64,000 nucleotides of DNA, taken from the NCBI GenBank assembly GCA_963752345.1, contig CAVVYA010000015.1, positions 62,001-126,000 of the forward strand, in the 5' to 3' direction. Origin of the DNA: CAVVYA01 sp963752345 (GTDB lineage Bacteria; Pseudomonadota; Alphaproteobacteria; SMXQ01). The notes under the pieces are model-generated. The model was not told where the DNA came from. It made no database searches and worked only from the letters and a program-made list of their open reading frames with translations. This document shows positions 44,977 through 54,381 of this stretch, piece by piece; positions within the stretch are counted from its first letter, which is position 1; the number at the start of each line of letters is the position of its first letter. The position numbers and the translations under genes are program-made.

Positions 44977-46065
44977 TCACGAGCTGGTCTGCGGGCGAAT
45001 GACCTCGACCAGGGCGCCGTTGCGCAGGCGCTGATGGCCGGCGGTCACCACGGTGTCCTGGGGCCCGAGGCCGGCTGCGGATCTCGACGCGTGCCCGGCC
45101 GGCGCTGGCCGACCGTGACCTCGACACGCTGGGCGCGGCCGTCGGCGATGCGGAAGACGTAGGTCTTGCCGGCCTCGGCGAAAACCGCGGATTCCGGCAC
45201 CAGCACGGCGTCGGTGCGGTGCTCGACGATGATCTGGATGCGCGCGAACAGTCCGGGCGACAGGCGCCCGTCCGGATTGGGCACGCGGGCGCGGATGCGC
45301 ACGGCGCGGCCGTTGACGTCAACCGTCGGGTCGAGCGCATAGATCGTGCCGTCGAACGATTCGCCGGGCACCGCGTCGGCGGTGATCATGATGCTCTGTC
45401 CGGTGCGCAGCGTTGGCGCGCCGCAGCTCGGGCACGCGGAAATCGACCTTGAGGGTATCGACATCGGACAGCTCGACGATCTTCTCGCCCGGCGTGACAT
45501 AGGCGCCGACGCTGACCGCGCGCAGGCCGACGACGCCCGACAGCGGCGCCGTCAGCGTCGCCTTCTGCAGCCGGGCTTCGGCCAAGGTCAGATTGGCCTG
45601 GGCAGCGAGGAAGGCGGCCTGGCCCTCGTCGCGCGAGCGCAGGCTGGCGTTGCCCTGACTGGCGAGCGTGTTGGCGCGGTCGTAATTGGCCTTGGCGAGC
45701 GCCAGGTCGGAGCGGGCCTTGGCCAGTTCGGCGCGCAGGATGGAGGCATCGAGCTCGATCATCGGGGCGCCGGCCTTGACCTTCTCGCCCTCGTCGAAGC
45801 GGATACGCTCGACCCGGCCGGCAATCTCGGGCGCCATGAAGAGGAATTCGTTGGGGCGCAGGGTGCCGACCGCGTTGATATCCTCGACCACCGTGGTCAC
45901 GACGACGGGCTCGACCTCCACCGCGACGCCGCGCTCCGTTGCCGGACCGGTGGCCGCCCGCGCACGCTCGGCGGGACTCGGCGTGCCCGGCACGAACAGA
46001 TACGCGCCGGTTCCGACCACCAAGGCGACGACCAGAAAAATCAGCCAAAAAAACCGACGCGCCAT
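44977..46065 (-). CDS. RND periplasmic adaptor (membrane fusion protein), frameshifted
   Basis: ATG 46065 starts MARRFFWLIFLVVALVVGTG, a membrane anchor. Then come AVGTLRPNEFLFMAPEIAGRVERIRFDEGEKVKAG (lipoyl half), a helical hairpin and LTAPLSGVVGLRAVSVGAYV, and after a frame change DVNGRAVRIRARVPNPDGRLSPGLFARI. A second change near 45075 restores the ending VEVIRPQTSS. It bridges the permease and an outer-membrane channel not seen here. Confidence 0.82.
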
Positions 46066-46323
46066 GGCGCCTTCTCTCCCCGGTTCAGTCCCCGCCCAGC
46101 CGCACTGGCGTCTCATTCTGCGCCTGCATCTTCTTAATTTTCGTTAGGCATCAAAATGGGTTGCATCCTAACCCGTTCCGAAGGTCAGGGAAATGGCGAT
46201 TCGGGGCGAATCCTGGCGTGTTCGGGGAGGGGTGGCGGCCCTGATTTCCACAACGATCGTCGTCAAGTATGACATTGGCGCGACATGGTGGGGTGAACAA
46301 TGGCCTGCCGGTTCGTGGTCGGA

Positions 46324-46915
46324 TCAAGAACGGACGACCTGCAGCAATTCCCCGAAATCGCCGCCATCCGCTCGACGCAGGGCAGCAATGTACGCAGCGC
46401 GATCATCGCCCTGAGCCTGTAGCTTCCGACTGCCCCATGAGAACGGAGGCCGTCCGATGTGGATGAGCAGCAAGTCGGTCATCAGTCGGGCTTGCCTACC
46501 GTTGCCATTCGGAAATGGATGGATGTGGGTTAGCCGCTGATGAAAGCGGCACGCGATTTCATCGGGAGGGAAGGTCGAGTGTTCGATCCAATACTGACAA
46601 GTCGCCGACCAATTTCAGGAGTTCCGGGCCGACTTGATGAGAATCGGCGCCTAGCCTTCGATTGCGCTGCTTGGTGAAAGTACCGGCCCACTCCCAAACT
46701 GTGCCAAACATCCTTTTGTGCAAGCCACAGAGAAATTCGACGGTGAGCAAATTCTTATGGCGGCGCGGCATTGCCCATTCTTCGGCCTCGAGAATATTGG
46801 CTTGCTCCGCTTCGTTCAGTTCCCGTCTCGTGCTGATGTAGTCTAGTTTCAATCCTTGCTGCTCATCGGGAGACAACGGGGTAGCCCCATTGTTATCCGC
46901 GATGAGCGGCATCAC
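46324..46915 (-). CDS. Mobile mystery protein B (Fic domain), frameshifted
   Basis: The first ~100 residues (GLKLDYISTRRELNEAEQANILEAEEWA, GLHKRMFGTVWEWAGTF) are followed, after a frame change near 46605, by a normal continuation YWIEHSTFPPDEIACRFHQR and the Fic motif HPFPNGNGRQAR. Total length would be about 196 residues. Fic proteins transfer AMP or other nucleotides to targets. It overlaps mobile mystery protein A by ATGA, as usual for the pair. Confidence 0.75.
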
Positions 46916-47376
46916 AAATTTCTCCAGAACTGTTTGGGTGGCCGCCGGGTGTATTCCTCGGTGAGACGGTCCACGAGATTGCGAGTCTCCCTCTCGGAGG
47001 TCTGCTGGCTTTCCAGCCTCATCGTCTGGCCAATTCTATTGCCCCGATGTTCTGCTAAGCGTCGGGCCTGCTCCTGGACCGTCCGATCGAGCGACTTGTT
47101 TGGCACCAGCGCATAGACAAAAGTGCAGTTCAAAGCCTCGGCGGCACGCCGAAGGCTCTTGAGCGTGGTCGCGCCACTCGCCTCCCCTTTTTCCAGGGCA
47201 TAGATCCGATTCGGTGAAGACAAACCCAGCCTTTCGGCCAAGTCGTTGGCCGTCATCCCGAGAGCCTGCCGGATCGCACGGATCCAGCCGGATTTTGGTG
47301 ATTGTAATTTCCTCAGGGGCACCAAACCGCTCAGTCGCTGGTCTAAATGCTTCCTCATCATGGCACGGGGTTTCAT
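46912..47376 (-). CDS. Mobile mystery protein A (HTH regulator)
   Basis: 154 residues from ATG 47376 (CCAGGG eight bases upstream). It has an XRE-type helix-turn-helix (MTANDLAERLGLSSPNRIYALEKGEASGATTLKSLRRAAEAL) and the characteristic CTFVYALVPNKSLDRTVQEQARR and MRLESQQTSERE. With the Fic partner it forms a mobile pair often compared with toxin-antitoxin modules. Here A probably represses the pair and may neutralise B. Confidence 0.82.
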   Translation of the reverse strand: MKPRAMMRKHLDQRLSGLVPLRKLQSPKSGWIRAIRQALGMTANDLAERLGLSSPNRIYALEKGEASGATTLKSLRRAAEALNCTFVYALVPNKSLDRTVQEQARRLAEHRGNRIGQTMRLESQQTSERETRNLVDRLTEEYTRRPPKQFWRNL

Positions 47377-47404
47377 GCGGTCACCCTGGAAGTCCTGGAT
47401 CAAA

Positions 47405-47460
47405 TTCGTCCGTATATAGATGAAATTCTCGAAATTATCACACTTATATAGATTATTTTT
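47405..47460 (-). promoter_or_regulatory. AT-rich promoter/operator of mobile mystery pair
   Basis: On the minus strand two direct copies of ATCTATATA (47413-47421 and 47445-47453, 32 bases apart, about three helical turns) flank a GTGTGATAATTTC stretch in otherwise GC-rich DNA. The repeats are good candidates for autoregulatory binding by the HTH protein. Confidence 0.5.
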
Positions 47461-47654
47461 TCAGATTTTTCAAACTTATAAATGTGTTTTTATTCCCCGG
47501 AACGCGAGGCGCCCCGTGGCAGGCACAGGGGCCTGATTTTTGTCCAGTGTCGCGCTACCCCGCCCAAATAATCAGCAATCCCCCATGCGGCGCTCCTCGA
47601 CGTCGCGCAATTCCTGCCTTTCGCGCCGCGGCACGGGCATTGCAACACCCTTCG

Positions 47655-47785
47655 CATAATGCATCTAGGGTTCCGGCCGCGCGCCATTGATGACACCGCG
47701 CGGCGCTGGTCCGAGAGATGCACCCGGCGCGGCCTCTCGCCCGCGCGGGGCCACGGCGGGCCAAAATCCCGGGAGAGAGTGGATA
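47655..47785 (+). ncRNA. Guanidine-I (ykkC) riboswitch
   Basis: Matches the conserved core in order: CTAGGGTTCCG at 47665, GCTGGTCCGAGAG at 47705, then GGGCCACGGCGGGCC and AAAATCCCGGGAGAG ending about 47778. The class senses guanidinium and turns on export or degradation genes. It lies about 120 bases upstream of the importer operon, on the same strand. Confidence 0.9.
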
Positions 47786-47904
47786 CCGTGCGGGCTCTGG
47801 GCCTGGCGGCAAACTCTTGGGTGCGCCGCTTGTCCAAAACCCACGCAACCGATTGCCGGCCAGACCGCTGGTTGAGACCGCTGTCATCGACAAAGGAGGG
47901 TGCT

Positions 47905-48990
47905 GTGCGTGTGATTGCCCAGAACTGCAATGCGAAAACCTGGATCGCGGGCGCCGCTGCGGCGGCTGTGATCGCCGCCGTGACGGTGTTCTCAGCCGTC
48001 CCCGCGGCCGCCCAGGCGAAATCGACCTTCAACGTCTGCTGGACCATCTATGTCGGCTGGATGCCCTACGGCTATATGACGGATACCGGCATCCTGAAGA
48101 AGTGGGCCGACAAATACGGCATCACCATCAACCTCACCCAGATCAACGACTACGTCGAATCGATCAACCAATATACCGCCGGCAAGTTCGACGCCTGCAC
48201 GATGACCAACATGGACGCGCTCACCATTCCGGCGGCGGGCGGCGTCGATTCGACGGCGCTGATCGTCGGCGACTTCTCCAACGGCAACGACGGCATCGTC
48301 ACCAAGAAGGGCAAGACGGTCAAAGAGCTCAAGGGCCAGAAGATCAACCAGGTGGAATTCTCCGTCTCGCACTACCTGCTGGCCCGCGCACTCGAAATGA
48401 ACGGCATGAGCGAACGGGACGTCACATCGGTGAATACATCCGACGCCGATATCGTCGCCGCCTTCGCCTCGCCCGACGTCACCACGGTGGTGACCTGGAA
48501 TCCGCAGTTGAGCGAGGTGATGGCCACGCCCAAGGTGACCGAGGTGTTCAACTCCTCCCAGATCCCGGGCGAGATCATCGACATGATGGTGGCCAATACC
48601 GCGGTGCTGAAGGCCAATCCGAAGCTCGGCCAGGCCCTCGTCGGCGCCTGGTACGAGACCATCGCACTGATGGCCGACCCGTCGCCCAAGGGGGTTGCCG
48701 CGCGCACCGCCATGGCCAAGGCGTCGGGCACCGACCTCGCCGGGTTCGACGCGCAGCTGAAGACGACCCGCATGTTCTACACGCCGGCCGAGGCGGTCGC
48801 CTTCACCAACAGTCCCGATCTGATCAAGACCATGGATTACGTGGCCCGCTTCTCGTTCGACCACGCCCTGCTCGGCACCGGCGCCAAGAGCAAGGATGCG
48901 GTCGGCATCGCGTTTCCGGGCGGCAAGACGCTCGGCGACACCGCGAACATCAAGCTGCGGTTCGACCCGAGCTTCATGGCCGGGAAGTGA
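47905..48990 (+). CDS. Guanidine ABC importer, substrate-binding protein (NMT1/SsuA-like)
   Basis: 361 residues starting at GTG 47905, five bases after AAAGGAGG; longer upstream readings cross the riboswitch. The signal peptide ends VPAAAQA. The mature protein is a type II periplasmic binding protein (VCWTIYVGWMPYGYM, ITINLTQINDYVESINQYTAGKFDACTMTNMDAL). Riboswitch control and the ureohydrolase partner suggest guanidine as the ligand; sequence alone would also allow sulfonate or nitrate. Confidence 0.82.
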   Translation: MRVIAQNCNAKTWIAGAAAAAVIAAVTVFSAVPAAAQAKSTFNVCWTIYVGWMPYGYMTDTGILKKWADKYGITINLTQINDYVESINQYTAGKFDACTMTNMDALTIPAAGGVDSTALIVGDFSNGNDGIVTKKGKTVKELKGQKINQVEFSVSHYLLARALEMNGMSERDVTSVNTSDADIVAAFASPDVTTVVTWNPQLSEVMATPKVTEVFNSSQIPGEIIDMMVANTAVLKANPKLGQALVGAWYETIALMADPSPKGVAARTAMAKASGTDLAGFDAQLKTTRMFYTPAEAVAFTNSPDLIKTMDYVARFSFDHALLGTGAKSKDAVGIAFPGGKTLGDTANIKLRFDPSFMAGK

Positions 48991-49038
48991 CGGGCGCATC
49001 GGCCTAGACACGCAACTCGTCACGATCGGACCACGCGT

Positions 49039-49857
49039 ATGGCGCGTATCGTCAACCGGCGGCCGGGAAGGGGAGGGTTGCTCCTTCTCGGCGCCTTTCC
49101 CTTCGTGCTGCTGATCGTCTGCTATCTGTTCGGCTCGGCCGCGCGGCTTGCCGACAATCCGAACGACAAGCTGTTGCCGTCGCTCGACAGCCTGGGTGCC
49201 GCGGTGGTGCAGATGGCGGCGACCGAGGACCAGCGCACCGGCAATATCCTGTTGTGGCAGGACACGGCGGCCAGCCTGCGCCGGCTCGCCATCGGGCTCG
49301 GCGTGGCGACGCTCATCGGGCTGACGTTCGGCATCGCCATCGGGCTCATTCCCTACGCGCGCGGCATGCTCGCGCCGTTCGTCGCGGCGTTCTCCATGGT
49401 GCCATGCCTGGCGATCCTGCCCATCCTGTTCATCGTCTTCGGATTGGGCGAGTTGTCCAAGGTGGTGCTGATCGTCGTGGGCACGACGCCCTTCCTGATC
49501 CGCGATCTCGCCATGCGGGTGCAGGACCTGCCCGGCGAGCAGCTCATCAAGGCGCAGACCCTCGGCGCCTCGACCTGGCAGATCGTCCTGCGCGTCACCC
49601 TGCCCCAGGTGCTGCCGCGGCTGATCGACGCCGTGCGGCTGTCGCTCGGCCCGGCCTGGCTGTTCCTCATCGCCGCCGAGGCGATCGCCGCCACCGAGGG
49701 GCTCGGCTACCGCATCTTCCTGGTGCGGCGCTATCTCTCGATGGACATCATCCTGCCCTATGTGGTGTGGATCACGCTGCTGGCCTTCGCGAGCGACTGG
49801 TTGCTTCGCCTCCTGCTGCGTCGCGGCTTTCCCTGGGTCGAGGAGCGCGGCGCGTGA
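49039..49857 (+). CDS. Guanidine ABC importer, permease
   Basis: 272 residues with about six membrane spans and the ABC-permease loop QLIKAQTLGASTWQIVLRVTLPQVLPRL (EAA-like). It ends in a GTGA overlap with the ATPase gene, so translation is coupled. Confidence 0.85.
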   Translation: MARIVNRRPGRGGLLLLGAFPFVLLIVCYLFGSAARLADNPNDKLLPSLDSLGAAVVQMAATEDQRTGNILLWQDTAASLRRLAIGLGVATLIGLTFGIAIGLIPYARGMLAPFVAAFSMVPCLAILPILFIVFGLGELSKVVLIVVGTTPFLIRDLAMRVQDLPGEQLIKAQTLGASTWQIVLRVTLPQVLPRLIDAVRLSLGPAWLFLIAAEAIAATEGLGYRIFLVRRYLSMDIILPYVVWITLLAFASDWLLRLLLRRGFPWVEERGA

Positions 49858-50634
49858 CCGCCGTCTCGATCAAGAACCTGTGGATGGAATACGGCGCGCA
49901 GACCGTGCTCGAGCGCATCAATCTCGAGCTGCCGGAGCACAGCTTCTGCTCCGTCGTCGGCGCCTCGGGCTGCGGCAAGACCACGTTCCTGCGCATCCTG
50001 CTCAGCCAGGAGCGCGCCACGCGCGGCGAGATCCGCATCGCCGGCGAGGCGCTGCCCGACGAACCCGGCCCCGACCGCGGCGTGGTGTTCCAGCGCTACT
50101 CGGTATTTCCGCACCTCACCGTGATCGAGAATGTCGCCTTCGGGCTCGAGATCGCCCGTTCGCGCCTGCTCGGCCGGCTGTTCGGCGCGGCGCGGCGCAC
50201 GGCGCTCGACGAAGCGGCCGAATCCCTCGACGCCGTCGGCCTGACGCCAGGCGCGCGACAAATATCCCGCCGCGCTGTCCGGCGGCATGCAGCAGCGCCT
50301 CGCCATCGCCCAGGCGCTCGCGCGCCGTCCCCGCGTCCTGCTGCTCGACGAGCCGTTCGGCGCGCTCGACGTCGGCACCAAGGCGCAGATGCACGAACTG
50401 ATCATCAAGCTGTGGCGCGAATCGAAGATGACCGTCTTCCTGGTCACCCACGACATCCAGGAGGGCTTCCGCCTCGGCACCCGCCTGCTGGTGTTCGACA
50501 AGGTGCGCCACGATCCCCAGGCGCCCAACGCCTACGGCGCCTCGATCACCTACGACCTGACACTCGACCGCAACAAGCACGGCGCCGCCGCTGCCGCCGT
50601 CCTCGATCTTCCGCCTACTCCGTCCAACGCCTGA
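49854..50634 (+). CDS. Guanidine ABC importer, ATP-binding protein, one frameshift
   Basis: Starts VTAVSIKNLWMEYGAQTVLERI. It has Walker A VVGASGCGKTT, a Q-loop VVFQRYSVFPHLT and, after a frame change near 50265, the signature LSGGMQQRLAIAQALARRP, Walker B VLLLDEPFGALD and H-loop LVTHDI. One extra base around GCGCGCGAC explains the break. Length ~260 is normal. Confidence 0.85.
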
Positions 50635-50645
50635 AGGAGCCTGCC

Positions 50646-51845
50646 ATGTCCGAATTCCGCAAGCACTTGCATCACCATCCGCGCGCGCGGAGCGATGAGA
50701 AGCGCTTCCATCATCCCGACTTCGACAAGATGCAGGCGCGCGGCTGGAAGGCGGCGATGGCGGAGAAGGACATCCCGAACGCGCGCTGGAAGGCCGAGCT
50801 CGAGCGCAACCTCAAGTTCGGCCTGACCGCCGCGGATTCGATCGGCGACCGCACGATCTCGACCTTCGCGCGCGGCGAGCTGCCGCACTTCGCCGGCATC
50901 AACACCTTCCTCAAGGCGCCCTATGCCGAGGACGTGAAGACCGTGGGCAATTACGACGCGGCGATCATGGGCGTGCCGTTCGACGGCGGCACGACCTACC
51001 GGCCCGGCACGCGCTTCGGGCCGCAGGGCATGCGGCGCATCTCGGCGCTCTACACGCCGTACAACTACGAGCTCGGCGTCGACCTGCGCGAGCAAATGAC
51101 CATGTGCGACGCGGGCGACGTCTTCACCATCCCGGCCAACCTGGAAAAGAGCTTCGACCAGATCACCCGCGGCGTGTCGCACGTGTTTTCGTCGGGCGCC
51201 ATGCCGATCATCCTCGGCGGCGACCATTCGATCGGCTTTCCGACCGTGCGCGGCGTGGCGCAATGCACCAGCAAGCGCATCGGCATCATCCACTTCGACC
51301 GCCACGCCGACATCCAGGAGAAGGATCTCGACGAGCGCATGCACACCACGCCGTGGTTCCACGCCACCAACATGCCGAACGTGTCGGCCGCCAACCTGGT
51401 GCAGATCGGCATCGGCGGCTGGCAGGTGCCGCGCGAGGCGGTCGAGCAGATCCGCCTGCGCAACACCAACGTGCTGACCATGAGCGACGTGGAGGAGCTC
51501 GGCATCGACAAGGTCGCCGAGATCGCGCTCGAACTCGCCTGGAAGGACGCCGACGCGGTCTATATGAGCTTCGACATCGACTGCGTCGATTGCGGCTTCG
51601 TGCCGGGCACCGGCTGGCCCGAGCCGGGCGGCTTCCTGCCGCGCGAGATCCTGTCGCTGGTCGGCAAGGTGGCGAAGGAAGGCCTGTGCGGCTTGGAGGT
51701 GGTCGAGGTCTCGCCGCCCTACGACACGTCCGACATCACCTCGCTGTTCGGCGTGCGCGTCATCGTCGACGTGCTCGGCGCCCTGGTGGCGCACGGCAAG
51801 ATGGGCGCGCACAAGCACATCATCGACAAGCCGGTGGCATTCTGA
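50646..51845 (+). CDS. gdmH: Guanidine hydrolase-like ureohydrolase (agmatinase/arginase family)
   Basis: 399 residues of the arginase/agmatinase fold. Metal ligands are visible in GGDHS (191-195), DRHAD (218-222) and DIDCVD (310-315). The DRHAD variant, the long N-terminal extension (~90 residues) and FVPGTGWPEPGGFLPREIL are features I associate with the nickel-dependent guanidine hydrolase clade (guanidine to urea plus ammonium). The guanidine-I riboswitch and importer upstream support this over agmatinase. No HypA/HypB-like nickel chaperone is adjacent. Confidence 0.82.
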   Translation: MSEFRKHLHHHPRARSDEKRFHHPDFDKMQARGWKAAMAEKDIPNARWKAELERNLKFGLTAADSIGDRTISTFARGELPHFAGINTFLKAPYAEDVKTVGNYDAAIMGVPFDGGTTYRPGTRFGPQGMRRISALYTPYNYELGVDLREQMTMCDAGDVFTIPANLEKSFDQITRGVSHVFSSGAMPIILGGDHSIGFPTVRGVAQCTSKRIGIIHFDRHADIQEKDLDERMHTTPWFHATNMPNVSAANLVQIGIGGWQVPREAVEQIRLRNTNVLTMSDVEELGIDKVAEIALELAWKDADAVYMSFDIDCVDCGFVPGTGWPEPGGFLPREILSLVGKVAKEGLCGLEVVEVSPPYDTSDITSLFGVRVIVDVLGALVAHGKMGAHKHIIDKPVAF

Positions 51846-51891
51846 AGGAGCGCGCCATGACGAAGGTTCTGCCGGGCTGCGGCCATTCCGC

Positions 51892-52266
51892 ATGGCCACC
51901 ATCATGGCGATGGGCTTGCGCACCATCACCACGAGAGCACGCGCCGCGAACGACGAGGAGTTGAAGGCGATCGAGGCGGCCTTCATCGCCGGCTTCCGCG
52001 AGGCGCCCGACAAGCAGGCCTTTCTGCGCCTGTCGGGCATCCCGCTCAGCCTGGAGCGGCCGGGCCAGACCGCGCTCAAGCTGATCGAGGTCGAGCTCAC
52101 CGACAAATTCCAGGTCGGCTCGGCCTCGCCCGGCTTCGCCACCCGCGAACTGTCCTACCAGCCGCTGCCCGCCGCGCTGGTCAGCCAGACCACGGCGCTG
52201 GCGTTCGTCTACGTCTCGGCCGACGCTCTGGTGGAGAAGACGCTCGCAGAAGTTTGGCCGGGCTAG
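51892..52266 (+). CDS. Hypothetical protein of the guanidine operon
   Basis: The body reads MATIMAMGLRTITTRARAANDEELKAIEAAFIAGFREAPDKQ...FQVGSASPGFATREL. An ATG at 51857 right after GAAGGAG gives MTKVLPG and would join this frame if one base were removed, so the true start is probably 51857. Family unknown. Its place directly behind the hydrolase suggests an accessory role. Confidence 0.6.
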   Translation: MATIMAMGLRTITTRARAANDEELKAIEAAFIAGFREAPDKQAFLRLSGIPLSLERPGQTALKLIEVELTDKFQVGSASPGFATRELSYQPLPAALVSQTTALAFVYVSADALVEKTLAEVWPG

Positions 52267-52347
52267 GGCCGGTATCCAGCGCACCGCCGGCCGCGTCCGC
52301 GGCATGGGCGCGGCCGGTTCCCCGCGACGCCAGTCCAGGGCCGTGCT

Positions 52348-52938
52348 TCACGCCCGGCGCTGGATTCGCGCGAGAGCGGTCGAAGCCGCCAGCATCTGCA
52401 GCCCGGCGTAAGCGGCACCCAAGCCGATCGTCCATACCAGGTTGATGAAGGCGACATAGGCGACAATGTCGGCCGCGAGGCCGCCGTGGGCCGCGACGAT
52501 CGCCGAGCCGAACAGCAGTCCGGCCTGATAGGTGGCGAAGGCGGCGACGAACAGCGCGCAAAGCTGCAGGAGCGACAGCCAGTGCGACGTCACTGTGGCG
52601 GCGCGGTGGGCGGCAAATGCCGCGGCGAGGCTCGCCACGCCGATGACGGCGCCCCAGGTCAGCGTCTCGCCGTCCCACGGATAGCCGAGCAGGCCGAAGC
52701 CGACGATCTGATTGCCGAGCCACAACGCGGCGGTCACGGCGAGCGCCTTGCGTAGCGGCAGGGTCGCGCCGGCGAGCATGGCGACGGCGGCGAAGGGTGC
52801 GGCGCAGGCGAAGGCGGCGCTCGCCACCGTCCCGGCGCCGGCCAGCAGGCCGATCCAGATCATCTGCAGCGCGGCGGGCAGGCGCTCGAAGCTGGCGTTG
52901 TCGAAACGCAAAGTCGTCATGGCGGTCAAGGCTGACAT
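52348..52938 (-). CDS. Membrane protein of the cobalamin-riboswitch operon
   Basis: ~196 residues with five to six hydrophobic spans (LQMIWIGLLAGAGTVASAAF, FAAVAMLAGATLPLRKALAV, LLQLCALFVAAFATYQAGLL, VAYVAFINLVWTIGLGAAYA). ATG 52938 is chosen for GACAGGAGACC upstream. Last gene of the TonB operon. A role in cobalamin or metal movement is inferred from operon position only. Confidence 0.6.
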   Translation of the reverse strand: MSALTAMTTLRFDNASFERLPAALQMIWIGLLAGAGTVASAAFACAAPFAAVAMLAGATLPLRKALAVTAALWLGNQIVGFGLLGYPWDGETLTWGAVIGVASLAAAFAAHRAATVTSHWLSLLQLCALFVAAFATYQAGLLFGSAIVAAHGGLAADIVAYVAFINLVWTIGLGAAYAGLQMLAASTALARIQRRA

Positions 52939-52962
52939 CAAGGTCTCCTGTCGGTTGGTCGA

Positions 52963-53545
52963 TTATCCATGAAAAAAGCGTGTGGCGGAACGGTCGGCGG
53001 GATCGGGGCCGCCAGCACCCGTCCAGCGGGCGCGCAAGGCATCCCACAAGGCGAGGCGCGACCAGTCGGGCGGCTGCGGCCGGCCTTCGGGCGACAGCAG
53101 GGGATTGGGCAGGAACACCGTCATCTGCGGCTCCATCGCGCCGTTGAACAGGCGCAGGCCCCACGAGACCGGCGCGCCGCCCGGATCGAGGCGGCGGAAC
53201 AATTCGGCCCGCGCGGTCTGGCGCCGCATCGCGAGCGCCGCCGGCGTGGGGTTCTGGCGTGAGCCGCGCGTCGGGCCGATGCAGACATGAAAATGCAGCC
53301 GGCCGAAGACGACGGTGAGGTAGCCGTCGAAATAGCTGATCGCGCTGGGCGGCGCTTCGGCGGTGAATTCCCAGGCGGCGCCTTCGACGATCGGGCCGAA
53401 AACGATCTTCCTGCCAATGCTGGGCGAACAGGTCTTCGAGCAGCGTGCGCAGATGTTCGTCAAGCGGCAGAGGGAAGACATCCACCGCCGCGCCGTCAGG
53501 GTCGCGGATGCGTTGCCCGGCTGATTGATCGATCGTCGCTGTCAC
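52963..53545 (-). CDS. DUF7676-like protein, one frameshift
   Basis: GTG 53545 overlaps the tonB stop (GTGA). The start reads TATIDQSAGQRIRDPDGAAVDVFPLPLDEHLRTLLEDLFAQHW. After a frame change near 53415 it continues as FGPIVEGAAWEFTAEAPPSAISYFDGYLTVVFGRLHFHVCIG to the stop. From memory this soluble family accompanies TonB/cobalamin loci; its function is unknown. Confidence 0.6.
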
Positions 53546-54381
53546 GGCTGGGTGGCCTCCGCGGTGTCGGTGTTCAGGCGGAACACGATGGGAATCTCGA
53601 TCGTCATCGGCGCGGCCACGGCGAAGCGCCATTGTTCGACGGCGCGCATCGCGGCCGCATCGAGTTGGGGATCGCCGCTGCCGCGCTGGATGGTGACCGT
53701 TCGCGGCCTGCCGTCGGCACCGACATCGACCCGCAGGGACACGTCGCCTTCGATGCCGCGCCGCCGCGCCGCCATCGGATAGGCCGGCGGCCTGCGGGAG
53801 GTGACGGACCAAGCCGAGCGCTCGCCGCCGGGAGTTGCAGGCGACTTTGGCGCCACCGCGTCGCCCCGCGCCGCGCCCGCTGGCGACTCGCCGGCGACCT
53901 CGCCGGGCGGTTGCCTGATCGCGGCCGGGGCGCGGTCTCCGGCATCGGCGTGCGACGGCGCGACGGTTTGCGGCCTGGCGCCTGTCACCTGGGAAGGGAC
54001 AGGTGGCGCATCGGTCCGCTGCCGCGCCGTGGCGGCATGCACGGCATGTCTGTCTTCCTCGGCCTCGGCCGGCGGCGTTTCCGGCTTGACCTCCCGGGCG
54101 GCAGCCTGGTCGACCCGGGGCGCGAACAGGCCCGCCACATCGGCGGGCGCCGTGGGTGTTGCTTCTGCCACGGCAGACGCGTCCGCCGCAGCCTCACTCG
54201 GTGGCGCGGACCATTCCAGCGTCATCGTGAGAACGGATGGCGCGGCGATGGTTTCAGGCTTGCCGTCCGTGACGGCGATGAAGGCGGCGACGGCCACGCC
54301 ATGAAGCACGAGCGATCCGCCGGCCGCGAGCAACCGGTCACGGGAGAATCGCGCGGGCGAATGGCGGATGTCTGCGGTCAC
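53542..54381 (-). CDS. TonB energy-transducing protein
   Basis: 279 residues from GTG 54381, which overlaps the receptor stop (GTGA). It has an N-terminal membrane anchor (LAAGGSLVLHGVAVAAFIAV), a long Pro/Ala-rich periplasmic stretch and the TonB C-terminal domain (YPMAARRRGIEGDVSLRVDVGADGRPRTV, AAMRAVEQWRF). It would power the receptor encoded upstream. A longer upstream reading lies inside the receptor gene. Confidence 0.82.
   Translation of the reverse strand: MTADIRHSPARFSRDRLLAAGGSLVLHGVAVAAFIAVTDGKPETIAAPSVLTMTLEWSAPPSEAAADASAVAEATPTAPADVAGLFAPRVDQAAAREVKPETPPAEAEEDRHAVHAATARQRTDAPPVPSQVTGARPQTVAPSHADAGDRAPAAIRQPPGEVAGESPAGAARGDAVAPKSPATPGGERSAWSVTSRRPPAYPMAARRRGIEGDVSLRVDVGADGRPRTVTIQRGSGDPQLDAAAMRAVEQWRFAVAAPMTIEIPIVFRLNTDTAEATQP

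Noticed and set aside
47659..47904. Longer N terminus for the guanidine-binding protein
   Set aside because: That stretch is the riboswitch. GTG 47905 has a strong ribosome binding site and directly yields a signal peptide.
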